Assembly: GCA_913043285.1 (NCBI GenBank)
Contig: CAJWML010000006.1
Location: 115,100 to 179,099, forward strand
Source: CAKZNE01 sp002695025
GTDB lineage: Bacteria > Bacteroidota > Bacteroidia > Flavobacteriales > Schleiferiaceae
Length of the DNA stretch: 64,000 bases
Reading direction: 5' to 3'
In this document: piece after piece, positions 55,161-63,525 of the stretch
Layout: each line of letters opens with the position of its first letter
Position numbering within the stretch: position 1 is the stretch's first letter
Program-made: the position numbers and the translations under genes
Notes under the pieces: generated by a model
Databases searched by the model: none
Told to the model about the DNA's origin: nothing
The model's input: only the letters and a program-made list of their open reading frames with translations

Positions 55161-55368
55161 AGGATTGAATTTTAGTAGCACCTATTCTTTTAATAATCCA
55201 TACAGATATTTAACTACTTGTAATCGGGGTGATTTTTTGTAAAAAACCTGGAAAATAGGTGAGGTTGCCTTCTTAGCGATAATAAGGCTATGTGGGTTAA
55301 ACCATTGAAATTGTTAATTAAGAAAATGATACCATTTTCAATCATTTTTCAGAGGATACCCAGACGCT

Positions 55369-55761
55369 TTATTTTAAGCGTTCCAGTATACCTTTACGCT
55401 TTACAATGTTCTTGTAATCCCATTGTATATCCCTTGATTTTCGTAGCCATTTCTGTAGGTTGCTGTTGTTGATCTGATCCGGATGGGTATAAAAGACGGA
55501 AGCATCCTTGAATTTCGGACCTCGAACATTCAACTCCTCCTCTTCAAAGCTTGCTCCGCTCCAAAACATCAGGCGTATTCCTTTTTTCTGTTGACTGTAT
55601 CCTACTATCGGGTTTTCTTCCAGGAACCAAACCGGGTGGCCATGCCAGATCTTACTTTCCGCTTCGGAAAGGTTTTGGTCAATTTCCTGGGCCAGGCGAT
55701 TACAGATCTCCTGTTCTTCGCGGGAAAGAGATTGGTTGTAGTCTTGTATTTCCGGTGTCAT
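55369..55761 (-). CDS. DUF1801 (YdhG-like) protein
   Basis: 130 aa from ATG 55761 (MTPEIQDYNQSL); eight upstream codons are rejected. DUF1801 features: a helical N-terminus, AESKIWHGHPVWFLEENPIVGYSQQKKGIRLMFW in several pieces (around 40-73), and a C-terminal helix LQKWLRKSRDIQWDY. Cytosolic, function unknown. Stands alone. Confidence 0.88.
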   Translation of the reverse strand: MTPEIQDYNQSLSREEQEICNRLAQEIDQNLSEAESKIWHGHPVWFLEENPIVGYSQQKKGIRLMFWSGASFEEEELNVRGPKFKDASVFYTHPDQINNSNLQKWLRKSRDIQWDYKNIVKRKGILERLK

Positions 55762-55829
55762 ATGATAAAGATAGGGCAAAGCCATACTTCTTCAACACAT
55801 TGCTGAAAACGGATCACTCATGGTGCGAA

Positions 55830-56765
55830 TTAGTTATCCCTTCTGCCTTCGCGCTCATGGTTTAACAGGCTTACCCGGGTACGCGGCAGGCTGTCCGGGT
55901 AGTTTTTCTGGATAAATTCGATCATCTTTTCGCGGATGTATACTCTTAGGTCCCAGGCGGTAGGTGAATTGCGGGCACTTACCAGGATGCGGACCTCTAC
56001 CGTAGCTTCTTTGGAATCGGTTACCTGCAATACGTTCACTTTTTTATCCCACAGTGGTGTGCCTTCCAGTAGCCGGGTAAGTTCCTCGCGAAGCTTGTTA
56101 AAAGGAACGTTGTAATCCGTGTAAAGGAAAACAGTTCCGGTGATATCAGCCGTAGTTCGGGTCCAGTTTTGAAAAGGCTTTTCCAGGAAGTAAGTGGAGG
56201 GCAATACCAGCCGCCTCTTGTCCCATATCCGTACCACCACATAAGTGAGGTTGATCTCTTCGATCCATCCCCATTCACCTTCCACTACCACCGCATCATC
56301 CAGCCGGAAGGGTTGAGTAATGGCTATCTGTATCCCGGCCAGCAGGGCGCCTACCACTTTTTGAGCCGATAAGCCGATGATGATGCCGGCCACTCCTGCT
56401 GAAGCAAAGATCCCAATACCGATCTGGCGGATGCCATCTATCGAAAGCATGATGAAAGCCACGGCAATGAGAATAATCACAAAGATGACTACCTTTTCCA
56501 GCAGGTTAAGCTGGGTGTGGAGCTTTCGGGCGTCCAGGTTATCTTCCTGGGCCAGGTCATACCTTTTGAGGATCTGGCGCTTGAGGAGGCTGGTCACTTC
56601 AATAAGCACCCAGGCTGCAATGGCTATCAGTAAATTTCGTTTGATAACGGGCCAATGTGAATGATCCAGGAAATCCGTACTCGTAAAGCTTCCTAGTATA
56701 GGTTCCAGGAAGAGGAGTATAAAAACGATCAGGGTGCTGGTAATGAGTTTTGAATAATTTCCCAT
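55830..56765 (-). CDS. Small-conductance mechanosensitive channel (MscS family)
   Basis: 311 aa. Three N-terminal membrane helices. The pore-lining helix reads GIGIFASAGVAGIIIGLSAQ at about 118-137, followed by the beta domain (ITQPFRLDDAVVVEGEWGWIEEI in pieces; LVLPSTYFLEKPFQNWTR) and the C-terminal alpha/beta vestibule. Releases solutes under hypo-osmotic shock. The leader to the next gene is 194 bp. Confidence 0.92.
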   Translation of the reverse strand: MGNYSKLITSTLIVFILLFLEPILGSFTSTDFLDHSHWPVIKRNLLIAIAAWVLIEVTSLLKRQILKRYDLAQEDNLDARKLHTQLNLLEKVVIFVIILIAVAFIMLSIDGIRQIGIGIFASAGVAGIIIGLSAQKVVGALLAGIQIAITQPFRLDDAVVVEGEWGWIEEINLTYVVVRIWDKRRLVLPSTYFLEKPFQNWTRTTADITGTVFLYTDYNVPFNKLREELTRLLEGTPLWDKKVNVLQVTDSKEATVEVRILVSARNSPTAWDLRVYIREKMIEFIQKNYPDSLPRTRVSLLNHEREGRRDN

Positions 56766-56832
56766 CTGTATCTTTCTTTCGGTTTATGGGTCCGGGCTCA
56801 AGACCATCTCAAAGATAAACTTTGCAGCAAAG

Positions 56833-56916
56833 ATGAAGTTCATCCAGCGGGCGCAGTTCAGAAGCATTTTAAAATACTCAGAAGAGTTTCAGCGGCAAGT
56901 GCAGGGAAGCTTATGA
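56833..56916 (+). pseudogene. Possible vestige of a transposase OrfA N-terminus
   Basis: A 27-codon frame from ATG 56833 contains ILKYSEEFQRQVQGSL, like the KYSEEFKRQVV start of IS3-type OrfA proteins. It stops at TGA 56914-56916, and a +1 frame continues LMSVKQS before another stop. No terminal repeats or further transposase sequence nearby. Short enough to be chance. Confidence 0.25.
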
Positions 56917-56928
56917 GCGTCAAGCAAT

Positions 56929-56960
56929 CATAAAAAGGGCAACCCCGAATTTTTAGGGTT
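56929..56960 (-). terminator. Weak terminator after the NadR-like kinase
   Basis: On the minus strand AACCC, a loop of about 8 nt, GGGTT, then GCCC and five T; it starts at the stop codon of the kinase gene. Confidence 0.4.
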
Positions 56961-57496
56961 TAATGGGCTTTGGGTGAACTCCATAAATCCATGGTGGCCT
57001 CAATGGCATTGCTGAGCCGTTGTTCCCCATAACCACGGATCACGCGGTATGGCCTTCCCAGGCTTACCACTTCACTAAGATGACGCTCAAAAAGATATTG
57101 CCTTTCTTCGGGGTGTTCACGTAAAGGGTCTTCCTCCCAGGGCAGGTCTGGGTAAAGGACCAGGTAGCGGTGGTCCGATTCCTCTTCTATGGCTTTTTCT
57201 ATCCAGGGATCAGTTTTGCCAAAGGCCACCCAAAACCACACTCTGAAATTGACCATATCGGTATCCAGGAAAACTTTATTCTGCGCCCTGGCCATTCCTT
57301 GCTGCTGGAATTTTTGATGCTCCTGTGCTATTTGAAGAACGATGTCCTCATCATAGCTGGTACCGTGTTTTTGGAGATATATACGTGCGTACTCAGGGAT
57401 GTATTCTGCTTTAAAATGTAAGGCCAGTTTTTCACTAAGCCATGATTTCCCGCTGCTTTCCGGCCCGCTGAGCACAGTTTTTTTCAAAGCATCCAT
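56960..57496 (-). CDS. NadR-like P-loop kinase
   Basis: 178 aa, matching the ribosylnicotinamide kinase domain of NadR without its adenylyltransferase part. Walker A LSGPESSGKSWLSEKLA at 9-25, PEYARIYL near 34-41, FLDTDMVNFRVWF near 75-87, and the lid-type YPDLPWEEDPLREHPEER near 114-131. Phosphorylates a nucleoside-like substrate trapped by the adjacent PnuC-type permease, with which it overlaps by 13 bp. Nicotinamide riboside is the textbook substrate; thiamin is an alternative given the YkoF-like partner. Confidence 0.85.
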   Translation of the reverse strand: MDALKKTVLSGPESSGKSWLSEKLALHFKAEYIPEYARIYLQKHGTSYDEDIVLQIAQEHQKFQQQGMARAQNKVFLDTDMVNFRVWFWVAFGKTDPWIEKAIEEESDHRYLVLYPDLPWEEDPLREHPEERQYLFERHLSEVVSLGRPYRVIRGYGEQRLSNAIEATMDLWSSPKAH

Positions 57497-58029
57497 TCCA
57501 AGGCACCTTTTATGGAAAGGAACGTATACAATACAAAAAGACCTGCCGTGAAATAGAGCCCTCTTTTTACGTACAGGTATATGGATACAGCGTCTATTAC
57601 AATCCAGTACAACCAGTTTTCCGGGATAAGGTTAATCATCAGGAGAGTGGCAAAAACACTAAATACCGTGGTAAAGGAGTCTGTATAGGGTTGGGCGGCA
57701 TCTGTGAGGCGGCTCAGCAAGTACCCGGTGATAAAGAGCATGCCGGTTCCGCTGAGGATGATCATGCTGTGCCATTGCCAGGGCAATGGCTTGCCCACAA
57801 CTCCATCTGTTTCATTCCAGTGTATCCAGCCGTAAACAGCGGTAAAAATGTAAAATGCCTGTAATAGCGATTCGGCATAAATGCGCTTCTGAAAACAGAG
57901 GTACAGGTAAATGCCGGAGCTGGCCAAGGCAAACAGCCAACATATCTCCTGGCCTTCTATGAGAAACCAGGTGTATAGTAAGCCTGTAACTACACCCAGT
58001 ATTTCCAATATTTTCAGAGGGTTTTTCAA
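57484..58029 (-). CDS. PnuC/PnuT-family vitamin permease
   Basis: 181 aa, seven hydrophobic spans. PnuC-family features: W-rich IEGQEICWLFALASSGIYLY near 25-44, AESLLQAFYIFTAVYGWIHW near 53-72, and the C-terminal NWLYWIVIDAVSIYLYVKRGLY near 138-159. PnuC moves nicotinamide riboside; the PnuT branch moves thiamin in Bacteroidota. Which applies cannot be decided by eye. Overlaps the YkoF-like gene by 4 bp and the kinase gene by 13 bp. Confidence 0.9.
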   Translation of the reverse strand: MKNPLKILEILGVVTGLLYTWFLIEGQEICWLFALASSGIYLYLCFQKRIYAESLLQAFYIFTAVYGWIHWNETDGVVGKPLPWQWHSMIILSGTGMLFITGYLLSRLTDAAQPYTDSFTTVFSVFATLLMINLIPENWLYWIVIDAVSIYLYVKRGLYFTAGLFVLYTFLSIKGALEWML

Positions 58030-58292
58030 TAGTCCTTGATTTCCATCCCGGAAACATCCTTATTCAGGACCTTGATCACAAAAGGACATTGATCCAATTC
58101 CGTATATACTTTTTCGATACCCTTTTGCACTGCGCTAAAAACCAGGGCGGAATCGCCAAATACCTGGGTGCTCATAGGGTTGGTTTGTACTTGTATACCG
58201 TCTATATGGTGCAGGCCGGTTAGAAAGTTGTCAATAGCCTCAATATACCCTTCGGTAAGCGGGTACATGGATATTTCCAATGAAATATTCAA
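58026..58292 (-). CDS. YkoF-like thiamin/HMP-binding domain protein
   Basis: 88 aa ferredoxin-like fold: ISLEISMYPLTEGYIEAID at 3-21, IDGIQVQTNPMSTQVFGD near 30-47, and FVIKVLNKDV near 71. These match single-domain members of the YkoF/MTH1187 thiamin-binding families; Bacillus YkoF binds thiamin and hydroxymethylpyrimidine. No signal peptide, so cytosolic. It precedes and overlaps the PnuC-like gene, a strong hint that the permease carries thiamin or a precursor. Confidence 0.8.
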   Translation of the reverse strand: MNISLEISMYPLTEGYIEAIDNFLTGLHHIDGIQVQTNPMSTQVFGDSALVFSAVQKGIEKVYTELDQCPFVIKVLNKDVSGMEIKDY

Positions 58293-58303
58293 AACGTTGG
58301 TTT

Positions 58304-59047
58304 TTAAAGATTATGGATAGCTTCTGCTATTTCCTTGAGAATGGCGGGGTTGCTTTCAGTAGCATTGCCCACCACAATTACATCTGCACCTGCGCGGCAA
58401 ATATCCTGTGCGGCTTCAGCGTTGCGGATACCTCCGCCAATAATTATAGGGGCATCCACGGATTTGCGAACCTCCTCTATCATGTCTGTACTCACGTGCT
58501 TGTCAGCACCGCTGCCACCGTCCATATAAATAAGCTTGAGCCCCAGCATTTCACCGGCCATTGCGGTGCAGGCGGCAATTTCCGATTTGTGGTGGGGAAT
58601 AGGTAAACTGTTGCTCATGTAGCTGGCCGTGGTTGGGCGGCCGCTGTCTATCAGCATATAACCAGTGGGTAAAACCTCCAGGCCACTCTGCCTGATGTAG
58701 GGTGCGGCAATCACCTGGTTCCCGATTAGAAGTTCTGGGTTTCTACCCGAGATCAAAGAGAGAAAAAGGATAGCGTCCGCTTGTGGGGATATCTGCATTA
58801 CGCTGCCTGGAAAAAGTATCACGGGAGCCTTGGTGTTGGATTTAATCACCTTCAGGCATTGGTCCAGCGAATCATGGGTGAGCAGGCTGCCTCCCACAAA
58901 TATCAGGTCAGCACCGGACATGTTCACATGCTCAATAATCTCCAGCAATTGCTCATCGCCCGGTGTATCCGGGTCTATCAGTACTGCGAGAAGCTTTTTA
59001 TTCTTCTGTCTGGCCTGGGAAATTATATGTAAAACCTGGCGATCCAT
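58304..59047 (-). CDS. Geranylgeranylglyceryl/heptaprenylglyceryl phosphate synthase
   Basis: 247 aa TIM barrel of the archaeal-type GGGP synthase/PcrB family. LLAVLIDPDTP near 18-28, GADLIFVGGSLLT near 45, ILFPGSVMQISPQADAILFLSLISGRNPE around 75-103, YMDGGSGADKHV near 174, and IIIGGGIRNAEAA near 200. Couples a polyprenyl diphosphate to sn-glycerol-1-phosphate; Bacteroidota homologues exist but their product is not well known. No glycerol-1-phosphate dehydrogenase gene is in view. First gene before ykoF-like, 11 bp apart. Confidence 0.93.
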   Translation of the reverse strand: MDRQVLHIISQARQKNKKLLAVLIDPDTPGDEQLLEIIEHVNMSGADLIFVGGSLLTHDSLDQCLKVIKSNTKAPVILFPGSVMQISPQADAILFLSLISGRNPELLIGNQVIAAPYIRQSGLEVLPTGYMLIDSGRPTTASYMSNSLPIPHHKSEIAACTAMAGEMLGLKLIYMDGGSGADKHVSTDMIEEVRKSVDAPIIIGGGIRNAEAAQDICRAGADVIVVGNATESNPAILKEIAEAIHNL

Positions 59048-59097
59048 GATTACAGCGCAAACCTACTAAACCTCGTGCTAATTATGGAAATTAAAAT

Positions 59098-59733
59098 TCA
59101 ATTCACTTTCCAGCCGTAGGTGAGATACAGGTTTTGGTGTTTCTCAAAATACAACTGGTATTTAGCCCGGCTTGATTCTCCGCTGAAAACAGCCGTGGTG
59201 TGAGCGTAATCCCGATAAATAAAGGGGGAAATGCGCAACTGTTTTCTAAAGTGAAGCCTGCGGTTGCCTTCAATTTTTACCAATACCTCCTTGGCGCCCC
59301 AATAATAGGTGATATGGGCTGTCCGGTTGTTGTGGTCAATAGTAGTTTTTTCGTCATCCCGCAAGAACTTAGGCGCAATCCGCTCTATGCTATCCCGGTG
59401 TACCTCCAGGTCCAGTCCTACAGGTAGCTTTTTGCCTACTACCAAACCGGCAAAACCTGCGGTATGGGTAAAGGAAATCGGGGGGCCGTTTTCCAGGTAG
59501 GGTTTTCCCTCTGCGGTATAAAACACTTCAGGGTTTTCGCCAAAGTAATATTTCAGACAGCAGCGTAGGGCCAGGAATTCACGGATCTTTTCAGGGTGAG
59601 TCAGCTTTTCCATCCGCAAACGGTCCGAGGGATGCAGGGTGATATCCTTGCGTAATTCATCTTCCGTTTCGTGGATCTCCCACAAAATATAATGCAGGTG
59701 ACCATTAAATGACTTGGCTTTGTAGAGGGGCAT
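59098..59733 (-). CDS. 4'-phosphopantetheinyl transferase superfamily protein
   Basis: 211 aa Sfp-type enzyme, loading phosphopantetheine on carrier proteins. Motifs: ISFTHTAGFAGLVVG near 90, PVGLDLEVHRDSIERIAPKFL near 108-128 (Mg ligand Asp/Glu), and YYWGAKEVLVKIEG near 152, where the usual W-[ST]-x-K-E reads W-G-A-K-E. Next to ahcY, as in other Flavobacteriia. Confidence 0.9.
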   Translation of the reverse strand: MPLYKAKSFNGHLHYILWEIHETEDELRKDITLHPSDRLRMEKLTHPEKIREFLALRCCLKYYFGENPEVFYTAEGKPYLENGPPISFTHTAGFAGLVVGKKLPVGLDLEVHRDSIERIAPKFLRDDEKTTIDHNNRTAHITYYWGAKEVLVKIEGNRRLHFRKQLRISPFIYRDYAHTTAVFSGESSRAKYQLYFEKHQNLYLTYGWKVN

Positions 59734-59749
59734 TAATCTTTTTAAAAAG

Positions 59750-59780
59750 TTTTGTGTGTAAGCAACTTACAGTAACTTTG
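59750..59780 (+). promoter_or_regulatory. Bacteroidota promoter of ahcY (TTTG-N18-TAACTTTG)
   Basis: TTTTG at 59750-59754 and TAACTTTG at 59773-59780, 18 bp apart, a near-perfect housekeeping promoter. Followed by a 40-bp A/T-rich leader to ATG 59821. Confidence 0.8.
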
Positions 59781-59820
59781 CAAACCGCAAAAAAATATAT
59801 TCAATTATTTTATTTACGCA

Positions 59821-61137
59821 ATGAACGAAACGGTAGAAAAGTATATTCCTTACAAAGTTAAAGATATTAGTCTTGCTGAATGGGGTAGAAGAGAGATAGA
59901 ACTGGCCGAGGCTGAAATGCCGGGTCTGATGTCCCTTCGTGAAGAGTACGGAAAGGATAAGCCACTCAAGGGAGCACGTATTGCCGGCTGCCTCCATATG
60001 ACCATCCAAACAGCTGTACTTATTGAAACACTTGTTGAATTAGGTGCTGATGTTACCTGGTCTTCCTGTAACATCTATTCTACTCAGGATCATGCCGCTG
60101 CTGCTATAGCCGCTGCCGGTGTCCCGGTTTATGCCTGGAAGGGTATGACCGAAGAGGAATTTGACTGGTGTATTGAGCAAACCTTGTTTTTTGGGGAGGA
60201 GCGTACTCCTTTGAATATGATCCTTGATGATGGTGGTGACCTTACCAATATGGTGCTGGATCGCTATCCTGAACTGGCGGAAGGTGTTAAAGGCCTTTCG
60301 GAAGAAACTACCACCGGTGTGCACAGGCTGTACGAACGTATGAAGAAGGGAACTCTTCCCATGCCGGCTATCAACGTGAATGATTCTGTTACCAAATCCA
60401 AGTTTGATAATAAATACGGTTGTCGCGAATCTGCAGTGGACGCTATCCGCAGGGCTACGGACGTAATGATGGCCGGTAAAGTGGCTGTTGTAGCCGGTTA
60501 CGGTGATGTGGGTAAAGGTACGGCTGCTTCACTGCGTGGAGCCGGTTCCCGGGTTATTGTTACCGAGATAGATCCGATCTGTGCTTTGCAGGCCGCCATG
60601 GATGGCTATGAAGTGAAGCGTATGGACAATGCCATTCCTGAGGCGGACATCATTGTTACCGCCACCGGTAATAAGGATATTATCCGTGGTTCACACTTCG
60701 AGAATATGAAGGATAAGGCCATTGTGTGTAATATTGGCCACTTTGATAACGAGATTGACGTTGCCTGGCTTAAGAAAAATCATGGGAATACCCATGTGGA
60801 GATCAAACCACAGGTGGACAAGTATACGGTGAATGGCCGCGATGTGATTCTTCTGGCACAAGGGCGTCTGGTGAACCTGGGTTGTGCTACCGGTCACCCC
60901 AGTTTCGTAATGTCTAACTCTTTTACCAATCAAACGCTGGCCCAGATTGAGCTGTGGGTTAGAGGAGATCAGTATGAAAACCAGGTTTATACTCTTCCCA
61001 AACACCTGGATGAGAAAGTGGCAGAACTGCACTTGGCTAAGATCGGGGTGGAACTTGAGAGACTGACCCCTGAACAAGCCGAATATATTGGTGTTGAACA
61101 GGAAGGTCCTTTTAAACCAGAATATTATCGGTATTAA
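59821..61137 (+). CDS. ahcY: Adenosylhomocysteinase
   Basis: 438 aa. Splits S-adenosylhomocysteine to adenosine and homocysteine, keeping methylation going. Start YIPYKVKDISLAEWGRREI, SSCNIYSTQDHAAAA near 81, NAD-binding loop VVAGYGDVGKGTAASLRG near 223-240, GHFDNEIDV near 310, and the terminal PFKPEYYRY that contributes to the neighbouring NAD site. Single-gene unit with its own promoter and terminator. Confidence 0.98.
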   Translation: MNETVEKYIPYKVKDISLAEWGRREIELAEAEMPGLMSLREEYGKDKPLKGARIAGCLHMTIQTAVLIETLVELGADVTWSSCNIYSTQDHAAAAIAAAGVPVYAWKGMTEEEFDWCIEQTLFFGEERTPLNMILDDGGDLTNMVLDRYPELAEGVKGLSEETTTGVHRLYERMKKGTLPMPAINVNDSVTKSKFDNKYGCRESAVDAIRRATDVMMAGKVAVVAGYGDVGKGTAASLRGAGSRVIVTEIDPICALQAAMDGYEVKRMDNAIPEADIIVTATGNKDIIRGSHFENMKDKAIVCNIGHFDNEIDVAWLKKNHGNTHVEIKPQVDKYTVNGRDVILLAQGRLVNLGCATGHPSFVMSNSFTNQTLAQIELWVRGDQYENQVYTLPKHLDEKVAELHLAKIGVELERLTPEQAEYIGVEQEGPFKPEYYRY

Positions 61138-61162
61138 TTTGTTCTTTTTTAAGATTGTAAAA

Positions 61163-61186
61163 CCGCCTCTTTTTGAGGCGGTTTTT
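61163..61186 (+). terminator. Intrinsic terminator after ahcY
   Basis: Perfect 7-bp arms CCGCCTC and GAGGCGG with a five-T loop, flanked by A-run and T-run. Confidence 0.92.
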
Positions 61187-61249
61187 GTTTAAATAAGCCT
61201 CAAAAAATTATAAATATATAACAGTCTGTTATCGTAATAATTCTGAAAT

Positions 61250-62368
61250 ATGGATTCAGATAATTACTTTCGACCGGTTAATCCCGAAGAAATGACTGCA
61301 TTTGACAAGGTGTTTGAACTCATCGCTGAACACACCACCGATATGGTGTGCATTCACGATTCTGAGAATACGATACGCTTTGCCACTCCTTCCAGTAAGG
61401 CTATATTGGGATATAAGCCGGATGAGATCATCGGGAAAAAACTTACCGATTTCCTCTCGGCAGATTTTATCAATGAAATGGACTTCAGCACGCTGAAACG
61501 TTTTTTTGATCACCCTGAAGCACGTATACGTTACCAGGTAGAACATGGCGAAGGCCGCCTTCGCTGGCTGGAAACCACTTTTACCTACTTCGGTCGCGAT
61601 CCCCAAAAGGATTACACACTTTTAACGAGCACACGTGACATCACTGAGAGTGTACATCTCACCGATGATCTTATGGAAGCTTTGTCCAAGGAGCAGGAGA
61701 TATCACGTTTTAAATCCAATTTATATTCAGTGGCGAGCCATGAGTTTAAAACTCCGCTGGCGGTGATCCAGGCCAATATAGAGATACTGCGCATAAAACG
61801 TAGCGAAAAAGTACTCGAAAATGCTATTGGATCCATAGAAGAAGAAGTGGATCGGTTGAATAATATGATCGCGGATATGCTGGAGCTCAAAAAGCTCACT
61901 ACTGGTCAAACCTCTTTCCGCCCAGAGTTAATAGATATTACCGAACTTATAGAGGAGGTAGTGGATCAGAACATTCGCAAGGCGTACCCGGAAGCCAGGA
62001 TAAGTTTTACCCACAAAGGCAATCCGCAAAAGATAAAGGCAGATTATACACTACTTCGTTTTGTAATAGGAAACCTGGTAGGAAATGCATGTAAGTTTTC
62101 GGATAAAAAAGGAAAAGTGGATATTAGTGTTGAATTTGGCCAGGATAAGGTAGATATTATTGTAAAGGATTACGGTATTGGAATACCCGAGGAAGAGCAG
62201 TCATCTATATTCCGGTCTTTTTATCGTGCCAAGAATGTGGGCAATGTGCAGGGTACCGGAGTGGGACTGGCCATTGTTAAGGAATTTGTAGATTTACATA
62301 CAGGAAAGGTAGGATTAATCAGTAATCCCGGCAAGGGGAGTACCTTTACCGTTAGCCTTCCGAAATAA
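61250..62368 (+). CDS. PAS-domain sensor histidine kinase
   Basis: 372 aa, no membrane helix, so a cytosolic sensor. PAS domain about 20-135 (TTDMVCIHDSENTIRFATPSSKAILGYKPDEIIG in parts) with PAC motif TSTRDITE. HisKA with His164 in ASHEFKTPL, then HATPase with N-box VIGNLVGNACKFSD near 275, DYGIGIPEEEQSSIFRSF near 312 and GTGVGLAIVKEF near 340. Transcribed with two response regulators 14 and 3 bp apart in series. Confidence 0.95.
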   Translation: MDSDNYFRPVNPEEMTAFDKVFELIAEHTTDMVCIHDSENTIRFATPSSKAILGYKPDEIIGKKLTDFLSADFINEMDFSTLKRFFDHPEARIRYQVEHGEGRLRWLETTFTYFGRDPQKDYTLLTSTRDITESVHLTDDLMEALSKEQEISRFKSNLYSVASHEFKTPLAVIQANIEILRIKRSEKVLENAIGSIEEEVDRLNNMIADMLELKKLTTGQTSFRPELIDITELIEEVVDQNIRKAYPEARISFTHKGNPQKIKADYTLLRFVIGNLVGNACKFSDKKGKVDISVEFGQDKVDIIVKDYGIGIPEEEQSSIFRSFYRAKNVGNVQGTGVGLAIVKEFVDLHTGKVGLISNPGKGSTFTVSLPK

Positions 62369-62382
62369 CCAAGCTATAAGTC

Positions 62383-63123
62383 ATGAAAAAGAAACTACTG
62401 ATTGTTGAAGACAACGAGAAGTTGCTTGCCACTATGGTAACGCTTCTCGAGGATCATTTTGAAATAGTCACGGCCACCAATGGCCGTGATGGAATTGACC
62501 GGGCCAAACTGGATGTCCCTGACATTATTATCAGTGATATTATGATGCCGGAAGCCTCCGGCTATGAGTTGGTAGATGAACTCAAACAGAATAAGAGCAC
62601 CCGCCATATTCCTATCATATTGCTTACCGCGCTGGGAGAAGATGAACGCAAAATAGAAGGCTTCAACTTTGGGGCAGATGATTACATCGTTAAACCTTTT
62701 AAGTTTGACATACTTCTTTCCCGTATAAACAACCTTTTGCACTCCCGGGAGGTGCTTCGCAACGTTTACGATAAGTCTGCACCCATACACCACGAGTTTG
62801 GAGTAAAGGATCCGCTCTTGTCCCACATGGAAGCACTCCTGGTAAATCATTTTAAGTTCCGTAACTTTTCCATTCCTGAAATTGCGGAGATGATGAATAT
62901 GACACCTTCCAAACTGGAGCGCGAGATCAAAAGGCTGACCGGTATGACCCCGATTAAATACCTGAACGATTTCAGGCTTACCAAAGCTAAACACATGCTG
63001 GAAAAAGGAGACAAATCCATCTTCGAAGTCTCCTATGCTTTGGGGTTCAAGAGCATGAGTTATTTCGGTAAGGCCTACAAAGAAAAGTATGGTATTGCTC
63101 CTTCTAAAACCGCTGAAATATAA
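62383..63123 (+). CDS. Response regulator with AraC-type DNA-binding domain
   Basis: 246 aa. Receiver at 1-125 with acidic ED at 9-10, phosphoacceptor Asp52 (IISDIMMPE), and Lys in DDYIVKPF. The C-terminal AraC/XylS domain (about 150-246) has both helix-turn-helix units: PEIAEMMNMTPSKLEREIKRLTG and IFEVSYALGFKSMSYFGKAYKEKYG in parts. Likely the output of the adjacent PAS kinase. In its layout it resembles the regulator part of Bacteroides hybrid two-component proteins, here as a separate gene. Confidence 0.95.
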   Translation: MKKKLLIVEDNEKLLATMVTLLEDHFEIVTATNGRDGIDRAKLDVPDIIISDIMMPEASGYELVDELKQNKSTRHIPIILLTALGEDERKIEGFNFGADDYIVKPFKFDILLSRINNLLHSREVLRNVYDKSAPIHHEFGVKDPLLSHMEALLVNHFKFRNFSIPEIAEMMNMTPSKLEREIKRLTGMTPIKYLNDFRLTKAKHMLEKGDKSIFEVSYALGFKSMSYFGKAYKEKYGIAPSKTAEI

Positions 63124-63126
63124 GCT

Positions 63127-63525
63127 ATGCCTTTAGGTCTGATGATTGTTGATAATGACCACGTTAACAGCTTTGTGCTGAAGAACATCATTCTGCGCAA
63201 TTATTCAGAAGCTGAGGTGAAGTTGTTCCCGGATGGTGAGGATGCGTTGAAGCACCTTGATGAACTTGATAAAAAGGGTCAGAGTTTTCCGGATGTAATT
63301 TTACTGGATATCTACATGCCTCTTTTGGATGGATTTGAGTTCCTGGATCGATATGTGGAGCATTTCAGTCATAAGAACTCTCTCATCTTTGCCATGAGCA
63401 GCTCACTGAATAAGGAAGATCAGCAAAGGGCCAATAATTATGATGTGGTAAAAGGATTTATTACCAAGCCGCTCATTTACAATAATATTCAATTTATTAT
63501 TGAAACGTACCTGAAGGATACTTAA
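63127..63525 (+). CDS. Stand-alone receiver-domain protein
   Basis: 132 aa CheY-like receiver with no output domain. Acidic pocket DND at 9-11, phosphoacceptor Asp61 (ILLDIYMP), Ser/Thr at AMSSSL, Lys in FITKPL. Starts 3 bp after the AraC-type regulator. It could be a phosphate sink or a regulator through protein contact. Its TAA stop overlaps the stop of a tiny minus-strand ORF (TTAA). Confidence 0.93.
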   Translation: MPLGLMIVDNDHVNSFVLKNIILRNYSEAEVKLFPDGEDALKHLDELDKKGQSFPDVILLDIYMPLLDGFEFLDRYVEHFSHKNSLIFAMSSSLNKEDQQRANNYDVVKGFITKPLIYNNIQFIIETYLKDT

